From Sphingomonas yunnanensis (GTDB lineage Bacteria; Pseudomonadota; Alphaproteobacteria; Sphingomonadales; Sphingomonadaceae): a DNA stretch of 64,000 nucleotides. The notes under the pieces were generated by a model. That model was not told where the DNA came from, did not search any database, and saw only the letters and a program-made list of their open reading frames with translations. The position numbers and the translations under genes were made by a program. Where the stretch lies: contig NZ_JAIOKB010000001.1 in assembly GCF_019898765.1 (NCBI RefSeq), positions 62,001 through 126,000 on the forward strand, given 5' to 3'. Positions 52,272 to 61,385 of the stretch are shown here, one piece after another; positions within the stretch are counted from its first letter, which is position 1, and each line of letters starts with the position of its first letter.

Positions 52272-52562
52272 TCACGCCGCGCGACGCAGCGGCTCCTCCT
52301 CGATCGGCCTCGCCGTCAGGGGAAGCCGAGTGACCTCGGCGATGGCGCTGGCGCGCCGGCGATCGGGGAAGAGCAGCCGGCTGGCGAGGACGATCACACC
52401 CAGCGCGGCATAGGTCGCCAGCACCGCTTCCAGGCTGAACAATAGCGCCCCGGCGAAGGCGGCTCGCAGCCACAGCGGGTTGAAGCCCAGGTCCTCGCCG
52501 ACCGCGGCGCACACGCCGAGGAGATTGTCGCGCGGGGCGGGCGGGGTGGTGGTCTCGGTCAT
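52272..52562 (-). CDS. PspC domain membrane protein
   Basis: 96 residues from ATG 52562, with a GAGAGAG sequence upstream; a longer frame from 52817 runs through a repeat and is rejected. DNLLGVCAAVGEDLGFNPLWLRAAFAGALLF is the PspC pattern (GVCAGLAEYFG in the family), followed by a second hydrophobic segment LEAVLATYAALGVIVLASRLLFP. PspC-like proteins are small inner-membrane proteins linked to envelope stress; no other psp genes are nearby. Confidence 0.8.
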   Translation of the reverse strand: MTETTTPPAPRDNLLGVCAAVGEDLGFNPLWLRAAFAGALLFSLEAVLATYAALGVIVLASRLLFPDRRRASAIAEVTRLPLTARPIEEEPLRRAA

Positions 52563-52650
52563 GCGCTCTCTCGCTCGTCTGGCGGCGGTCGCCGCGGTTC
52601 GCGAGTTGCTGAGCAAGAGTGATGCCAACCGGCGATGGTAAGCCCGCAAA

Positions 52651-52792
52651 ATCCTCCCCTGCAAAGGGGAGGTGGACCAGCCGAAGGCTGGTGGAGGGGT
52701 GTCGCCAGAGGTGATGCCGGCGACACTCCACCGGCCGCGACACCCCTCCGTCAGGCCTGCGGCCTGCCACCTCCCCTTGCAGAAGAGGATGA
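52651..52792. repeat. GC-rich compound inverted repeat between pspC and trpS
   Basis: It contains CCTCCCCTGCAAAGGGGAGG, then AGCCGAAGGCT, GGAGGGGTGTCGC and, in the other orientation, GCGACACCCCTCC, AGGCCTGCGGCCT and CCACCTCCCCTTGCAG. The outer and inner segments are mutually inverted, so the element folds as nested hairpins. This type of repeat is common between sphingomonad genes. The 293-base gap holds no gene. Confidence 0.65.
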
Positions 52793-52855
52793 GAAACCGC
52801 GCCAACCACTCAGACACGCCATCATCTGGCGCGAGAGGCCATCGCCGATGGCAGG

Positions 52856-53872
52856 TTACGCCAACAATCCCATGGCGCGCTGCGCCGCCCGGAGCGTCGG
52901 CGCCGCCAGCGTGCGCGCCTTCTCCGCGCCGCGCTCCAGGATCGAGACGATCGCGGCGCGGTCGTCGAGCAGCCGCACCATCTCGTCGCGGATCGGCGCG
53001 AGCTTGGCCACGGCCAGGTCCGCCAGCGCCGGCTTGAACGCGCCGAAGCCCTTGCCGGCGAAATCGCCGAGCACGTCCTGTGGCGCGCGGTCGGCGAGCG
53101 CGGCGAAGATCGTCAGCAGGTTGCGCGCCTCGGGCCGGCCGTCGAGCTCCTCCACCGTGGCGGGGAGCAGGTCGGGGTCGGTCTTCGCCTTGCGGAACTT
53201 GTCCGCGATCACCTCGTCGCTGTCGATCAGCTTGACCAGCGACTGTTCCGACGGGTTGGACTTGCTCATCTTCGCCGCGGCATCGCGCAGCGACATGATC
53301 CGCGGCGCCGCTGCGCTGATCAGCGGTTCGGGCAGGGTGAACAGCGCGCTGTTATAGTCGGTGTTGAACTTGGTCGCGATGTCGCGCGCCAGCTCGAGAT
53401 GCTGCTTCTGGTCCTCGCCGACGGGGACGTGCGTGCCGTTGTACAGCAGCACGTCCGCCGCCATGAGAACGGGGTAATCGTACAACCCGACGCTGGCGCC
53501 CTCGCGGTTCTTTCCCGCCTTGTCCTTGAACTGGGTCATGCGGTTGAGCCAGCCGACGCGCGCGACATTGTTGAGCAGCCAGGCGAGCTCGCTGTGCGCG
53601 GGCACGCGTACCTGGTTGAACAGGATCGAGCGCTCGGGGTCGATCCCGGCGGCGACCAAGGTGGCGGTCATCTCGATCGTGTTGGCGGTCAGCTCGGCGG
53701 GCGCGATGAACTCGGTCAGGCCGTGCAGGTCGGCGATGAAGTACATCGTCTCGCCGCCCCGCGCCTGGATCTGATCCTGCATCGCGACCCACTGCTTCAC
53801 CGCCCCCAGATAATTGCCGAGGTGGAGGTTGCCGGTCGGCTTGATGCCGGAGACGACGCGCATCTTGGTCAT
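52856..53872 (-). CDS. trpS: Tryptophanyl-tRNA synthetase
   Basis: 338 residues; class I synthetase charging tRNA-Trp. SGIKPTGNLHLGNYLGAV contains the HIGH-equivalent (HLGN) and AAKMSKSNPSE the KMSKS loop; VGEDQKQHLELARDIATKFN and the Trp-pocket MYFIADLHGLTEF are conserved. The start overlaps the murJ stop by 4 bases. An ATG at 53863 is an alternative. Confidence 0.95.
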   Translation of the reverse strand: MTKMRVVSGIKPTGNLHLGNYLGAVKQWVAMQDQIQARGGETMYFIADLHGLTEFIAPAELTANTIEMTATLVAAGIDPERSILFNQVRVPAHSELAWLLNNVARVGWLNRMTQFKDKAGKNREGASVGLYDYPVLMAADVLLYNGTHVPVGEDQKQHLELARDIATKFNTDYNSALFTLPEPLISAAAPRIMSLRDAAAKMSKSNPSEQSLVKLIDSDEVIADKFRKAKTDPDLLPATVEELDGRPEARNLLTIFAALADRAPQDVLGDFAGKGFGAFKPALADLAVAKLAPIRDEMVRLLDDRAAIVSILERGAEKARTLAAPTLRAAQRAMGLLA

Positions 53873-55458
53873 CGGGAGGAGGCTCTGCGACGGAGGAGGG
53901 AACGGAGGTCGGCGACGCGGAACGCGCCGGTGGCGAAACAGGCGAGCGCGTAGATCGTCACGCCCGCGCCGACCAGCACCGCCAGCGCGACGCCGCGCAC
54001 GACGAGGCTGCCGGTGAGATAGGGGTCGACCAGCGGTGTCACCAGCAGCAGCGCGACGCCCATCAGCAGCGCGGCGAGCGCGAGCCGCGGCACTTTGCGC
54101 TTGAGCTGCGGGTCGAGCGCGAAGTGACCGCGCCGCGCCAGCACGACGTAGAGCGAGGCGACGTTGACCGTCGACGCCAGCGCGGTGGCGAGCGGCGGGC
54201 CGATCTGGCCGATGTTCCAGTGCGCCAGCGTCGGGATCAGCACGAGGTTGCCGAGGAGGTTGAGCGCGACCGAGTAGAGCGCCAGCCGCACCGGCGTGCG
54301 CGTGTCGGCGCGCGCGTAGAAACCGGGGGTGAGCACCTTGACCAGCACGTAGCTCGGCAGCCCGAGCGAGAAGGCGGCGAGTGCCTGCGCCGAGCGCGCG
54401 CTGTCCGCGCCGGTGAAGGCGCCGTGCTGGAACAGTCCGCGCACGATCGGCTCGGCGGCGAAGACGAAGGCGGCGGTCGCGGGCAGGGTAAGGAACAGCG
54501 CGAGCTCCAGCCCGCGGTTCTGCGTCTCCATCGCCTCGGTCTCGCGTCCCTCGCTCAGCAGCCGCGACACGACCGGCAGCAGGATCGTGCCGAGCCCGAT
54601 GCCGATCATGCCGAGCGGCAGCTGGTTCAGCCGGTCGGCGTAATAGATCGCCGAGATCGATCCCGCCGGCAGCAGCCAGCCCGCCAGCGCGGTCGAGATG
54701 GCGAGGTTGACCTGCGCCGCGCCCGCACCCGCCGCGGCCGGGACGATCAGCGTGAGCAGCCTCCTGACGTCGTCGTCGACGCGCGGCCGGCGCAGCCGGA
54801 GCGAGACGCCCGCGCGACCGCACGCCCACCACAGCCAGGCGAGCTGGAACGCGCCGCCGACGGTGACCGAGATCGCCTGTATCCGCGCGGTGGCATAGGG
54901 ATCTGTGCCGTGGAAGAAGATCAGCGCGCCGACCATCGCCACGTTGAGCAGGATCGGCGCCGCGGCATTGACCCAGAAGCGGTCGAGCGAGTTGAGGATG
55001 CCACCGAGCAGCGAGACCAGCGAGATCAGCATGAGGTAGGGGATGGTGAAGCGCGACAGCGTCACCGCGAAGGCGAACTGCTCGGGCGTGGGATGCTGGC
55101 GATCGAACCCGCCCGAGAGCGCCAAGGTGATCGGCCACGCCGCGACCAGCATCGCCGCGGTGAAGACGAGCAGCACCGGGAACAGCACTGCCAGCGCCCG
55201 CTCGGCGAAGTCGACCCCGGCGGGGGTGCCGCCACCCTCCGCGACCTTGCGGTTGAACAAGGGGATGAAAGCGGCGGAGAAGGCGCCCTCGGCGAAGAGG
55301 GCGCGAAACATGTTCGGCAGGCGGAAGGCGACGAAGAAAGCGTCGGACGCGAAGCCCGCGCCGACATAGCTCGCCTGCAGCGTGTCGCGCACCAGCGCGA
55401 GCACGCGGCTGGCGAGCGTCAGCCCGCCGACCGACCCGAGCGCTTTCGCGAGGTTCAT
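53869..55458 (-). CDS. murJ: Lipid II flippase MurJ (MviN)
   Basis: 529 residues, about 14 TM helices; flips the peptidoglycan precursor lipid II across the inner membrane. The N-terminus MNLAKALGSVGGLTLASRVLALVRDTLQASYVGAGFASDAFFVAFRLPNMFRALFAEGAFSAAFIPLF is highly characteristic, as are YADRLNQLPLGMIGIGLGTILLPVVSRL and GAFTGADSARSAQALAAFSLGLPSYVLVKVLTPGFYARADTRTPVR. Second in a likely secB-murJ-trpS string, although a repeat lies between secB and murJ. Confidence 0.95.
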   Translation of the reverse strand: MNLAKALGSVGGLTLASRVLALVRDTLQASYVGAGFASDAFFVAFRLPNMFRALFAEGAFSAAFIPLFNRKVAEGGGTPAGVDFAERALAVLFPVLLVFTAAMLVAAWPITLALSGGFDRQHPTPEQFAFAVTLSRFTIPYLMLISLVSLLGGILNSLDRFWVNAAAPILLNVAMVGALIFFHGTDPYATARIQAISVTVGGAFQLAWLWWACGRAGVSLRLRRPRVDDDVRRLLTLIVPAAAGAGAAQVNLAISTALAGWLLPAGSISAIYYADRLNQLPLGMIGIGLGTILLPVVSRLLSEGRETEAMETQNRGLELALFLTLPATAAFVFAAEPIVRGLFQHGAFTGADSARSAQALAAFSLGLPSYVLVKVLTPGFYARADTRTPVRLALYSVALNLLGNLVLIPTLAHWNIGQIGPPLATALASTVNVASLYVVLARRGHFALDPQLKRKVPRLALAALLMGVALLLVTPLVDPYLTGSLVVRGVALAVLVGAGVTIYALACFATGAFRVADLRSLLRRRASSR

Positions 55459-55475
55459 AGCGTCAACGGCCGCCG

Positions 55476-55552
55476 GTGTTCCCGCACCCGCGGGAACCCA
55501 GAGTCACGGGAGCAGCGCCCGCCGCCCTGGGCTCCTGCCTGCGCAGGAGCAC
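55476..55552. repeat. GC-rich inverted intergenic repeat, same family as 37967-38045
   Basis: GTTCCCGCACCCGCGGGAAC forms a first hairpin and GCTCCTGCCTGCGCAGGAGC a second; the element ends CCCTGGGCTCCTGCCTGCGCAGGAGCAC, matching the end of the 38-kb copy. It lies between secB and murJ, which are on the same strand. Confidence 0.65.
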
Positions 55553-55564
55553 CGCGCATCGGCC

Positions 55565-56065
55565 TCAGGCCTGGCCGATCGCGCCGCCGAACGATACGCC
55601 CTGTGCCTGCGCCTGCTGGAGGAACAAGGCGTTGAAGTCGATCGGCTCGAGCAGCAGCGGCGGGAAGCCTCCGTCCCGAATCGCGTCGGCGACGACGCGG
55701 CGGGCGAACGGGAAGAGCAGCCGCGGACCCTCGCCGAGGAGGAAGGGCTGGACATGCTCGGCCGGCACGTTGCGCAGGCCGAACAGGCCCGCATAGGACA
55801 GCTCGGCGATGAAGGCGGTCTTGCCGCCGGTGGTGGCGCGCACCTCGATCTTGAGCGTCACCTCATGGACGTCCTCGCCGACCTGCGCCGCGCCGATGTC
55901 GAACTGGACGTTGATCTCGGGTGGGTTGGGCTCCTGATAGACCGCCGGAGCGTTCGGGTTCTCGAACGACAGATCCTTGACGTATTGCGAGATCAGCCCC
56001 GCCGCCGGGCCCGTGTCCGCGCCGTTGGCGAGCGGTTCGCCGCCGAGATTGTCCTGGCTGTCCAT
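55565..56065 (-). CDS. secB: Protein-export chaperone SecB
   Basis: 166 residues from ATG 56065, with AGGGA upstream. SecB tetramers hold unfolded preproteins for SecA. Matches include ISQYVKDLSFENPNAPAVY, INVQFDIGAAQVGEDVHEVTLKIEV, AFIAELSYAGLFGLRNVPAEHVQPFLLGEGPRLLFPFARRVVADAIRDGGFPPLLLEPIDFNALF. It diverges from the Tim44-like gene. Confidence 0.95.
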   Translation of the reverse strand: MDSQDNLGGEPLANGADTGPAAGLISQYVKDLSFENPNAPAVYQEPNPPEINVQFDIGAAQVGEDVHEVTLKIEVRATTGGKTAFIAELSYAGLFGLRNVPAEHVQPFLLGEGPRLLFPFARRVVADAIRDGGFPPLLLEPIDFNALFLQQAQAQGVSFGGAIGQA

Positions 56066-56258
56066 CGTCCGTCCCTTCACCGATCCTGTGTCGCGCGCGC
56101 CAGAGTGAACCAGGGCGCAGCAGTCAGCGGCGGTTAGCAGCGCGGTCGGCGGGATACAATCGCCGCCCCGGCGATTTGACCCAGGGCAGTTTGATGTTCG
56201 TAGCCTTCATGCCTATGTACGACGTCAAGTTTTCGCAGACCAGCCGTCTGGAGTTGCC

Positions 56259-56903
56259 GTGTTCTACGTAGTCCTGCTCGCCATGGTCGCCGGCTTCCTC
56301 GCTCTGCGGCTCTACTCGGTTCTCGGTAAGCGCTCGGGCCACGAGCAGCCGCTGCCCAAGCCGGCCGAGGAGCGAGTCGGCACGGCGGCGCTGCCGCGCA
56401 CCGTCGACGTGACGCCGGAGGTGCGCGAGCCGGTCATGCGGCCGTTCGACAGCGGCACCGAGCCTGGCCTGCGCGCTTTGGTCGCCGCCGAGCCGCAGTT
56501 CGACGTCAACCGCTTCATCGAGGGCGCCAAGTCCGCCTATCGCCTGATCCTCGAGGCCTATTGGCGCGGCGACGTCGAGGCGCTGCGCGGTCTGGTCGCG
56601 CCCGACGTGCTCGCGGCGTTCCAGGAGGCGATCGAGGCGCGTCAAGCGGCGGGCCATGTGCTCGACAACCGCCTGATCTCGGTCGAGCGAGCCAGTATCG
56701 CCTCGGCCTCGGTCGGCAGCGGCGAGGCGCGCGTGACGGTGCGCTTCGACGCCGATATCGCCGCGGTGACCCGAGACGGCGATGGGCAAGTGGTCGCCGG
56801 CTCGACGAGCGACGCGGTCGACACTCATGACGTGTGGACCTTCGTGCGGCAGGTGAAGACCGCTGACCCGAACTGGATCCTCGCGGACACCGACGAGGCG
56901 TGA
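56259..56903 (+). CDS. Tim44-like domain membrane protein
   Basis: 214 residues from a GTG. A single N-terminal TM segment (FYVVLLAMVAGFLALRLY) and a charged linker lead to a Tim44/TimA-like domain (about 90-210): FDVNRFIEGAKSAYRLILEAYWRGDVEALRGLVAPDVLAAFQEAIEAR and HDVWTFVRQVKTADPNWILADTDE. Bacterial relatives sit at the inner membrane and have been linked to membrane-protein handling. The gene order secB, Tim44-like, mltA, smr is conserved in alphaproteobacteria. Confidence 0.87.
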   Translation: MFYVVLLAMVAGFLALRLYSVLGKRSGHEQPLPKPAEERVGTAALPRTVDVTPEVREPVMRPFDSGTEPGLRALVAAEPQFDVNRFIEGAKSAYRLILEAYWRGDVEALRGLVAPDVLAAFQEAIEARQAAGHVLDNRLISVERASIASASVGSGEARVTVRFDADIAAVTRDGDGQVVAGSTSDAVDTHDVWTFVRQVKTADPNWILADTDEA

Positions 56904-56942
56904 GGACGCCGCCGGTGTCGGTGCGATAGGGAAAGGGGCGGA

Positions 56943-58274
56943 ATGCGGATGAGGGGGGCGCTCGCGGTGGCGAGCGCGATGGCGGTCGCGGCATGCGTCG
57001 GCCCCGGCGAGCGGCCGACACCGCCGCGCAGCAGCGCGAGCCGGCCGGTGGCTCCTCAGACGAGGTCCCGCCCCGAGCGTGCGCCAGCGCGGACCTCCTA
57101 TCCGCTCGATCGCCCGGCACGGCAGCCGGTCGCTTCTACCCCGCTAGCGCCGGTGACGGGCATCACCGTTCCGGGGGCGGTCAGCGCGTATGCCAACGGC
57201 GTGGTGCGGGGCCCCGCGGTCAGCACGCTGCCGCTCGAAAGCGACCAGGCCAGCGCCGCACTCGCCGCCTTTCGACTGAGCTGTCCCAGCCTCGTCCGCC
57301 GCACCGACTCGAGCGGGCTGACGCTCGGCGCCGACTGGCAGGCGGCCTGCGCCGCTGCCTCGACCGTCGGAGACCGCGATGCCACCGCCTTCTTCCAGCG
57401 CTGGTTCGAGGCGGTGCAGGTCGGCGACGGTCGTGCCTTCGCCACCGGTTATTTCATCCCCGAGATCGCCGGCTCGCGCGAGCTGCGGCCGGGCTACGCG
57501 CCGATCTACGCGCGCCCCACTGATCTGATCGACGTCGACCTCGGCAGTTTCGTCGATACGCTCGCCGGCAAGAAGATCCGTGGGCGGGTCGAGGGCAACC
57601 GCCTGGTGCCCTATTACGATCGCACCGCGATCGAGCAGGGTGCGCTGGAAGGTCGCGCGCGCGTGCTGGGTTATGCCGCCGACCCGGTCGAGCTGTTCTT
57701 CCTCCAGGTACAGGGCTCGGGGCTGGTGCGGATGCGCGACGGCGACGTGCTGCGCATCGGCTATGAGACGCAGAACGGCCGCGAATACACCGGGATCGGC
57801 GCGCTGATGAAGAGTCGCGGGCTGCTCGGCCCGGGCCAGTCGTCGATGCAGGGGATCGTCGCCTGGCTCCATGCGCATCCCGAGGAAGGCCGCGCGATCA
57901 TGCGCGAGAACAAGAGCTACGTCTTCTTCCGCGAGCTCGACGGGCCACCGCTCGGCGCGCTGGGCCTGCCCGTCACGGGCGGCGTCACCGTCGCCGCCGA
58001 CCCGCGCTTCGTGCCGCTCGGCGCGCCGATCTTCCTCTCGATGGACCGCACCGACGCCAACGGCGTGTGGATCGCCCAGGACACCGGCGGCGCGATCAAG
58101 GGTGCCAACCGGGTCGACACCTTCTGGGGCGCGGGCGAGGCGGCGCGCGCTACCGCGGGCGGGATGAGCGCGCGCGGCACCGCCTTCCTGCTCCTCCCGG
58201 TCGGCAGCTACGACCGCTGGGTAGCGCGCCGCGCCGCGGGAGGCGTGGGTGGCGGGACGACGCCTCGGCGCTGA
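56943..58274 (+). CDS. mltA: Membrane-bound lytic murein transglycosylase A, lipoprotein
   Basis: 443 residues. The signal ends in a lipobox (AVAACVG), so the mature protein is lipid-anchored. The MltA core contains AFATGYFIPEIAGSRELRPGYAPIYARP and ELFFLQVQGSGLVRMRDGDVLRIGYETQNGREYTGIGALMKSRG; the 3D domain has PLGAPIFLSM, WIAQDTGGAIKGANRVDTFWG with its Asp residues. It cleaves peptidoglycan glycan strands to anhydro-muropeptides. A Pro/Arg-rich linker of about 60 residues follows the lipobox. Confidence 0.93.
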   Translation: MRMRGALAVASAMAVAACVGPGERPTPPRSSASRPVAPQTRSRPERAPARTSYPLDRPARQPVASTPLAPVTGITVPGAVSAYANGVVRGPAVSTLPLESDQASAALAAFRLSCPSLVRRTDSSGLTLGADWQAACAAASTVGDRDATAFFQRWFEAVQVGDGRAFATGYFIPEIAGSRELRPGYAPIYARPTDLIDVDLGSFVDTLAGKKIRGRVEGNRLVPYYDRTAIEQGALEGRARVLGYAADPVELFFLQVQGSGLVRMRDGDVLRIGYETQNGREYTGIGALMKSRGLLGPGQSSMQGIVAWLHAHPEEGRAIMRENKSYVFFRELDGPPLGALGLPVTGGVTVAADPRFVPLGAPIFLSMDRTDANGVWIAQDTGGAIKGANRVDTFWGAGEAARATAGGMSARGTAFLLLPVGSYDRWVARRAAGGVGGGTTPRR

Positions 58275-58785
58275 CGAGGAAGCTTTGTGGGCGCGCGTGC
58301 GCGCCACGGTGCGCGCGCTGCCCGGCCGACGTGCCGAGCCCGTTGCCGTCGCGCCGCGGACGCCCGAGCCGGCCGCGCCGCCGCGTCCGTCGACGGTGAC
58401 CCCGGTCAGCGCGCCCGTGAAGCCCACGCCGCGCGGCCCCGGTGAGACGCTCGACCGCGGCTGGGACCGGCGGCTCGCGACCGGCCATGTCGCGCCCGAG
58501 CGGACGATCGACCTGCACGGTCACACGCTTGCCTCGGCGCATAGCGCGCTCGACTTCGGCCTGGGCGCGGCGATCGCGCGCGGGGAGCGGGTGGTGCTGC
58601 TCGTCACGGGCAAGCCGCCGCGCCCGGAGAGCCAGCGCCCGCACGCGCGCGGCGCGATCCGCGCCTCGGTGCTCGACTGGCTCCAGCTCTCGCGTCACGC
58701 CGGCGCGATCGCCGCGGTCCGCAACGCTCACCCGCGGCACGGCGGTGCGGGGGCGCTCTATGTGATCCTGCGGCGCAAGCGGTGA
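58249..58785 (+). CDS. Smr domain protein
   Basis: 178 residues from a GTG that overlaps the end of mltA by 26 bases; GGGAGG lies just upstream. The N-terminal half is a Pro/Ala/Arg-rich disordered stretch. The Smr domain (about 85-178) has TIDLHGHTLASAHSALDFGL (DLHG motif), VVLLVTGKPPRPE (TGK) and HPRHGGAGALYVILRR. Smr domains bind or nick nucleic acids, as in MutS2. This stand-alone form next to mltA is common in alphaproteobacteria; its substrate is unknown. Confidence 0.87.
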   Translation: MAGRRLGADEEALWARVRATVRALPGRRAEPVAVAPRTPEPAAPPRPSTVTPVSAPVKPTPRGPGETLDRGWDRRLATGHVAPERTIDLHGHTLASAHSALDFGLGAAIARGERVVLLVTGKPPRPESQRPHARGAIRASVLDWLQLSRHAGAIAAVRNAHPRHGGAGALYVILRRKR

Positions 58786-58822
58786 GCGCGGTGATCCTCC
58801 CTCGCTCCTTCTTTCCTCCGTC

Positions 58823-58843
58823 ACCCCGGACTCGGTCCGGGGT
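58823..58843. repeat. Short palindromic repeat between smr and dapE
   Basis: ACCCCGGAC-TCG-GTCCGGGGT is a perfect 9-bp hairpin between convergent genes. This motif is a common intergenic element in sphingomonads and may serve as a terminator for both genes, although there is no T-tract. The rest of the 189-base gap shows nothing I can assign. Confidence 0.55.
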
Positions 58844-58974
58844 CTGCTGCTGAGCGTCACCGGCAGCGCTCGTCGTTGCACGAGGTGGTTCGCAGAACAC
58901 GTACGAATCTTGATGGTGACGTGAACGTCCGACACCACCCTCATATGCGACCGTCGGCGCGGCCGGGCGGCGCC

Positions 58975-60096
58975 TCACCCCGCGAACGCGCGCACGATCA
59001 CCCGCTCATAGATGTCGGACAGCTGTGCCAGATCGTCGAGCGCGACCGCCTCGTCGGGCTTGTGCATCGTCGCGTTGAGCAGGCCGAACTCCACCACCGG
59101 GCATAGCGCGCGCAGGAAGCGCGCGTCCGAGGTGCCGCCGGTGGTCGACAGTTCGGGGGTTCGTCCTGTCACCTCGACGATCGCCGCCGACACCAGCGCC
59201 GACAACGCGCCCGGCTCGGTGAGGAACGCCTCACCCGAGACTCGCGCCACCACCTGCGCGGCGGGGGCGTGCGCGTGCACGATCGACTCCACACGCGACG
59301 CCAGCTCGGCGCCGCGATGCAGGTCGTTGAAGCGGATGCTGAGCCGCGCGCTGGCGTGGGCGGGAATGACGTTGGTTGCCGGGTTCCCGACCGTCACGTC
59401 GGTGATCTCGAGGTTGGAGGGCTGGAACCAGTCGCTGCCCGTGTCGAGCACGAGCGAGTCGAGCTCGGCCAGCGCCGCGATCAGCCGCGGGATCGGATTG
59501 TCGGCGAGGTGGGGATAGGCGACATGGCCCTGTCGTCCCGGCACGTCGATCCAGATATTGACCGAGCCGCGACGGCCGATCTTGATCATGTCGCCGAGCG
59601 ACGCGACCGAGGTGGGCTCGCCGACCAGGCACATGTCGGGGAGCAGCCCGCGCGCGCGCATCCGCTCGATCAGCGCGACGGTGCCATAGGTGGCGGGTCC
59701 CTCCTCGTCGCCGGTGATGACGAGCGACAAGCGGCCGGCGTCGGCCGGGACGCGCGCCGCGGCGGTGACGAACGCGGCCACCGCGCCCTTCATGTCGACC
59801 GCGCCGCGCCCGCGCAGCAGCCCGCCGGCGATCACCGGCTCGAACGCGCCCGCGCTCCAGCCCGGCCCCGGTGGCACGACGTCGACGTGACCGGCGAAGG
59901 CGAGGTGACGCCCGCTGCCGCGGGTCGCCAGCAGATTCTCGACCGGCCCGTCGGGGGCCTCCCCGGCGACGAAGCGCTCGACCGCGAAGCCGAGCGGCAG
60001 CAGCGCCGCCTCGAGCACGTCGAACACCGCACCGCGGGCCGGCGTCACGCTCTCCGCAGCGATCAGCGCGCCCGCGAGTTGAATCACGTCGATCAC
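58975..60096 (-). CDS. dapE: Succinyl-diaminopimelate desuccinylase
   Basis: 373 residues. DapE removes succinate from N-succinyl-LL-diaminopimelate in the lysine and peptidoglycan pathway. M20 peptidase landmarks: HLAFAGHVDVVPPGPGW (first metal His and Asp), LLRGRGAVDMKGAVAAFV (bridging Asp), LSLVITGDEEGPATYGT (EE), MCLVGEPTSVASLGDMIKIGRRGS, and a C-terminal GLLNATMHKPDEAV His. A GTG start is used. Diverges from a small cupin gene. Confidence 0.93.
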   Translation of the reverse strand: MIDVIQLAGALIAAESVTPARGAVFDVLEAALLPLGFAVERFVAGEAPDGPVENLLATRGSGRHLAFAGHVDVVPPGPGWSAGAFEPVIAGGLLRGRGAVDMKGAVAAFVTAAARVPADAGRLSLVITGDEEGPATYGTVALIERMRARGLLPDMCLVGEPTSVASLGDMIKIGRRGSVNIWIDVPGRQGHVAYPHLADNPIPRLIAALAELDSLVLDTGSDWFQPSNLEITDVTVGNPATNVIPAHASARLSIRFNDLHRGAELASRVESIVHAHAPAAQVVARVSGEAFLTEPGALSALVSAAIVEVTGRTPELSTTGGTSDARFLRALCPVVEFGLLNATMHKPDEAVALDDLAQLSDIYERVIVRAFAG

Positions 60097-60110
60097 GCGA
60101 GGAGTTCCTC

Positions 60111-60569
60111 ATGCCCAAGGTCGATGTCGAGCGCCTGCCATCGTGCCAGGGGAGCGACTATCCCGCGCCGTTCGATGCGGCGGCGTCCGATCGCACCGTG
60201 CGCGTGCTGTCCGAGGCGATGGGGCTGAGCGACTTCGTCGCCACGCACGTCACCGTGCCGCCGGGCGGCTGGTCGTCGCAGCGCCACTGGCACGAGGGCG
60301 AGGACGAGCTGGTGATCGTGCTCAGCGGCGAGGCGGTGCTGGTCGACGACGCCGGTCGCCACCCGATGCGCGCGGGCGACGTCGCCACCTTCCGCAAGGG
60401 CGTGGCGAATGCGCACCATCTCCGCAACGAGAGCGACTCCCCCTGCGTGCTGTTCGCGGTGAGCCTGCCCGAGGCGTCGACGGTCCGTTACCCGGACATC
60501 GCGATGCGCTGGCATCCGCTGCACGGCTATGAGGCCGACCGGAGGCCGGGCGGGGAGGGGGCGCACTAG
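60111..60569 (+). CDS. Single-domain cupin protein
   Basis: 152 residues from ATG 60111, GAGGAG upstream. A conserved cupin core: VTVPPGGWSSQRHWHEGEDELVIVLSGEAVLVDDAG (HxH..E) and MRAGDVATFRKGVANAHHLRNES (His). No signal peptide, so cytoplasmic. The function is not recognisable; the C-terminal VRYPDIAMRWHPLHGYEADRRPG is typical of a widely distributed group of uncharacterised proteins. Its end overlaps the convergent GST gene by 4 bases. Confidence 0.83.
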   Translation: MPKVDVERLPSCQGSDYPAPFDAAASDRTVRVLSEAMGLSDFVATHVTVPPGGWSSQRHWHEGEDELVIVLSGEAVLVDDAGRHPMRAGDVATFRKGVANAHHLRNESDSPCVLFAVSLPEASTVRYPDIAMRWHPLHGYEADRRPGGEGAH

Positions 60570-61234
60570 GCGACCGGCTGCTCGAACTTCTCGATCACCC
60601 ACTCCTCCTCCTGCGCGCCCGCGATCCAGTCCTGCAGGAAGGGATGGTGCAGCACCGCGCCGATATAAGCGGCGGCGAAGCGCGGGGCGGGGAGCGAGTA
60701 GGTGACGATGCGTGTGCACACCGGCGCGAACATGATGTCGGCCGCGCCGAAGGCGCCGAAGAGGAAATCGCCCTCGCCGGCGCCGCCGAAGCGTGCACGT
60801 GCCTGCGCCCAGAGCTCGAAGATGCGCGTGAGATCGGCCGCGACGTCGTCGTCGATCGGGGCGGGCGCGTAGATCTGGCGTACGTTCATGCCGTGCTTGC
60901 GGCGCAGGGCCGCGAAGCTGGAGTGCATCTCCGCCGCCATCGAGCGCGCCATGGCGCGCGCCGCCTCGTCCTCGGGCCAGAATCGCGCGCGCGCGACCTT
61001 GTCGGCGAGATACTCGACGATCGCGAGGCTGTCCCACACCACCGCGTCGCCGTCCCACAGGATCGGCACCTTGCCCGAGGAGGGGGCGAACTCGTCGCCC
61101 TCGCGGCGCTTGTCCCACGCCTCGTCGTAGAGCGGTACGACCACTTCCTCGAAGGCTAAGCCCGACTGGCGGCAGGCGAGCCAGCCGCGCAGCGACCAGG
61201 AGGAATAGGCCTTGTTGCCGATGATCAGCTTCAT
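60566..61234 (-). CDS. Glutathione S-transferase family protein
   Basis: 222 residues. The thioredoxin-like N-terminal domain begins MKLIIGNKAYSSWSLRGWLACRQSGLAFEEVVVPLYD, with the serine-rich active-site turn, and has GKVPILWDGDAVVWDSLAIVEYLAD (cis-Pro and glutathione-binding Asp-Ser). The helical C-terminal domain follows. Likely glutathione-dependent detoxification; substrate unknown. Confidence 0.88.
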   Translation of the reverse strand: MKLIIGNKAYSSWSLRGWLACRQSGLAFEEVVVPLYDEAWDKRREGDEFAPSSGKVPILWDGDAVVWDSLAIVEYLADKVARARFWPEDEAARAMARSMAAEMHSSFAALRRKHGMNVRQIYAPAPIDDDVAADLTRIFELWAQARARFGGAGEGDFLFGAFGAADIMFAPVCTRIVTYSLPAPRFAAAYIGAVLHHPFLQDWIAGAQEEEWVIEKFEQPVA

Positions 61235-61385
61235 CCCCGCTGGTTAGGCGTGGCGGACGAGGAGGGCAATCGTGCGTGTCGTCCCCGCAGGCGTGTGCGT
61301 GCAGTTAACCGCGATCGTAGAGCCGGCGGCAGTGATGCTCGGCGTAGTCATGCGGCGGGCCATTCTCGGCCGAAGGGTAACGTCG

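Noticed and set aside
52563..52817. Long N-terminal extension of the PspC protein
   Set aside because: The extension is translated from the intergenic repeat and has no family similarity; the ATG at 52562 starts exactly at the PspC pattern.
58786..58974. Possible small RNA between smr and dapE
   Set aside because: Only a repeat hairpin is seen, with no promoter or T-tract terminator.
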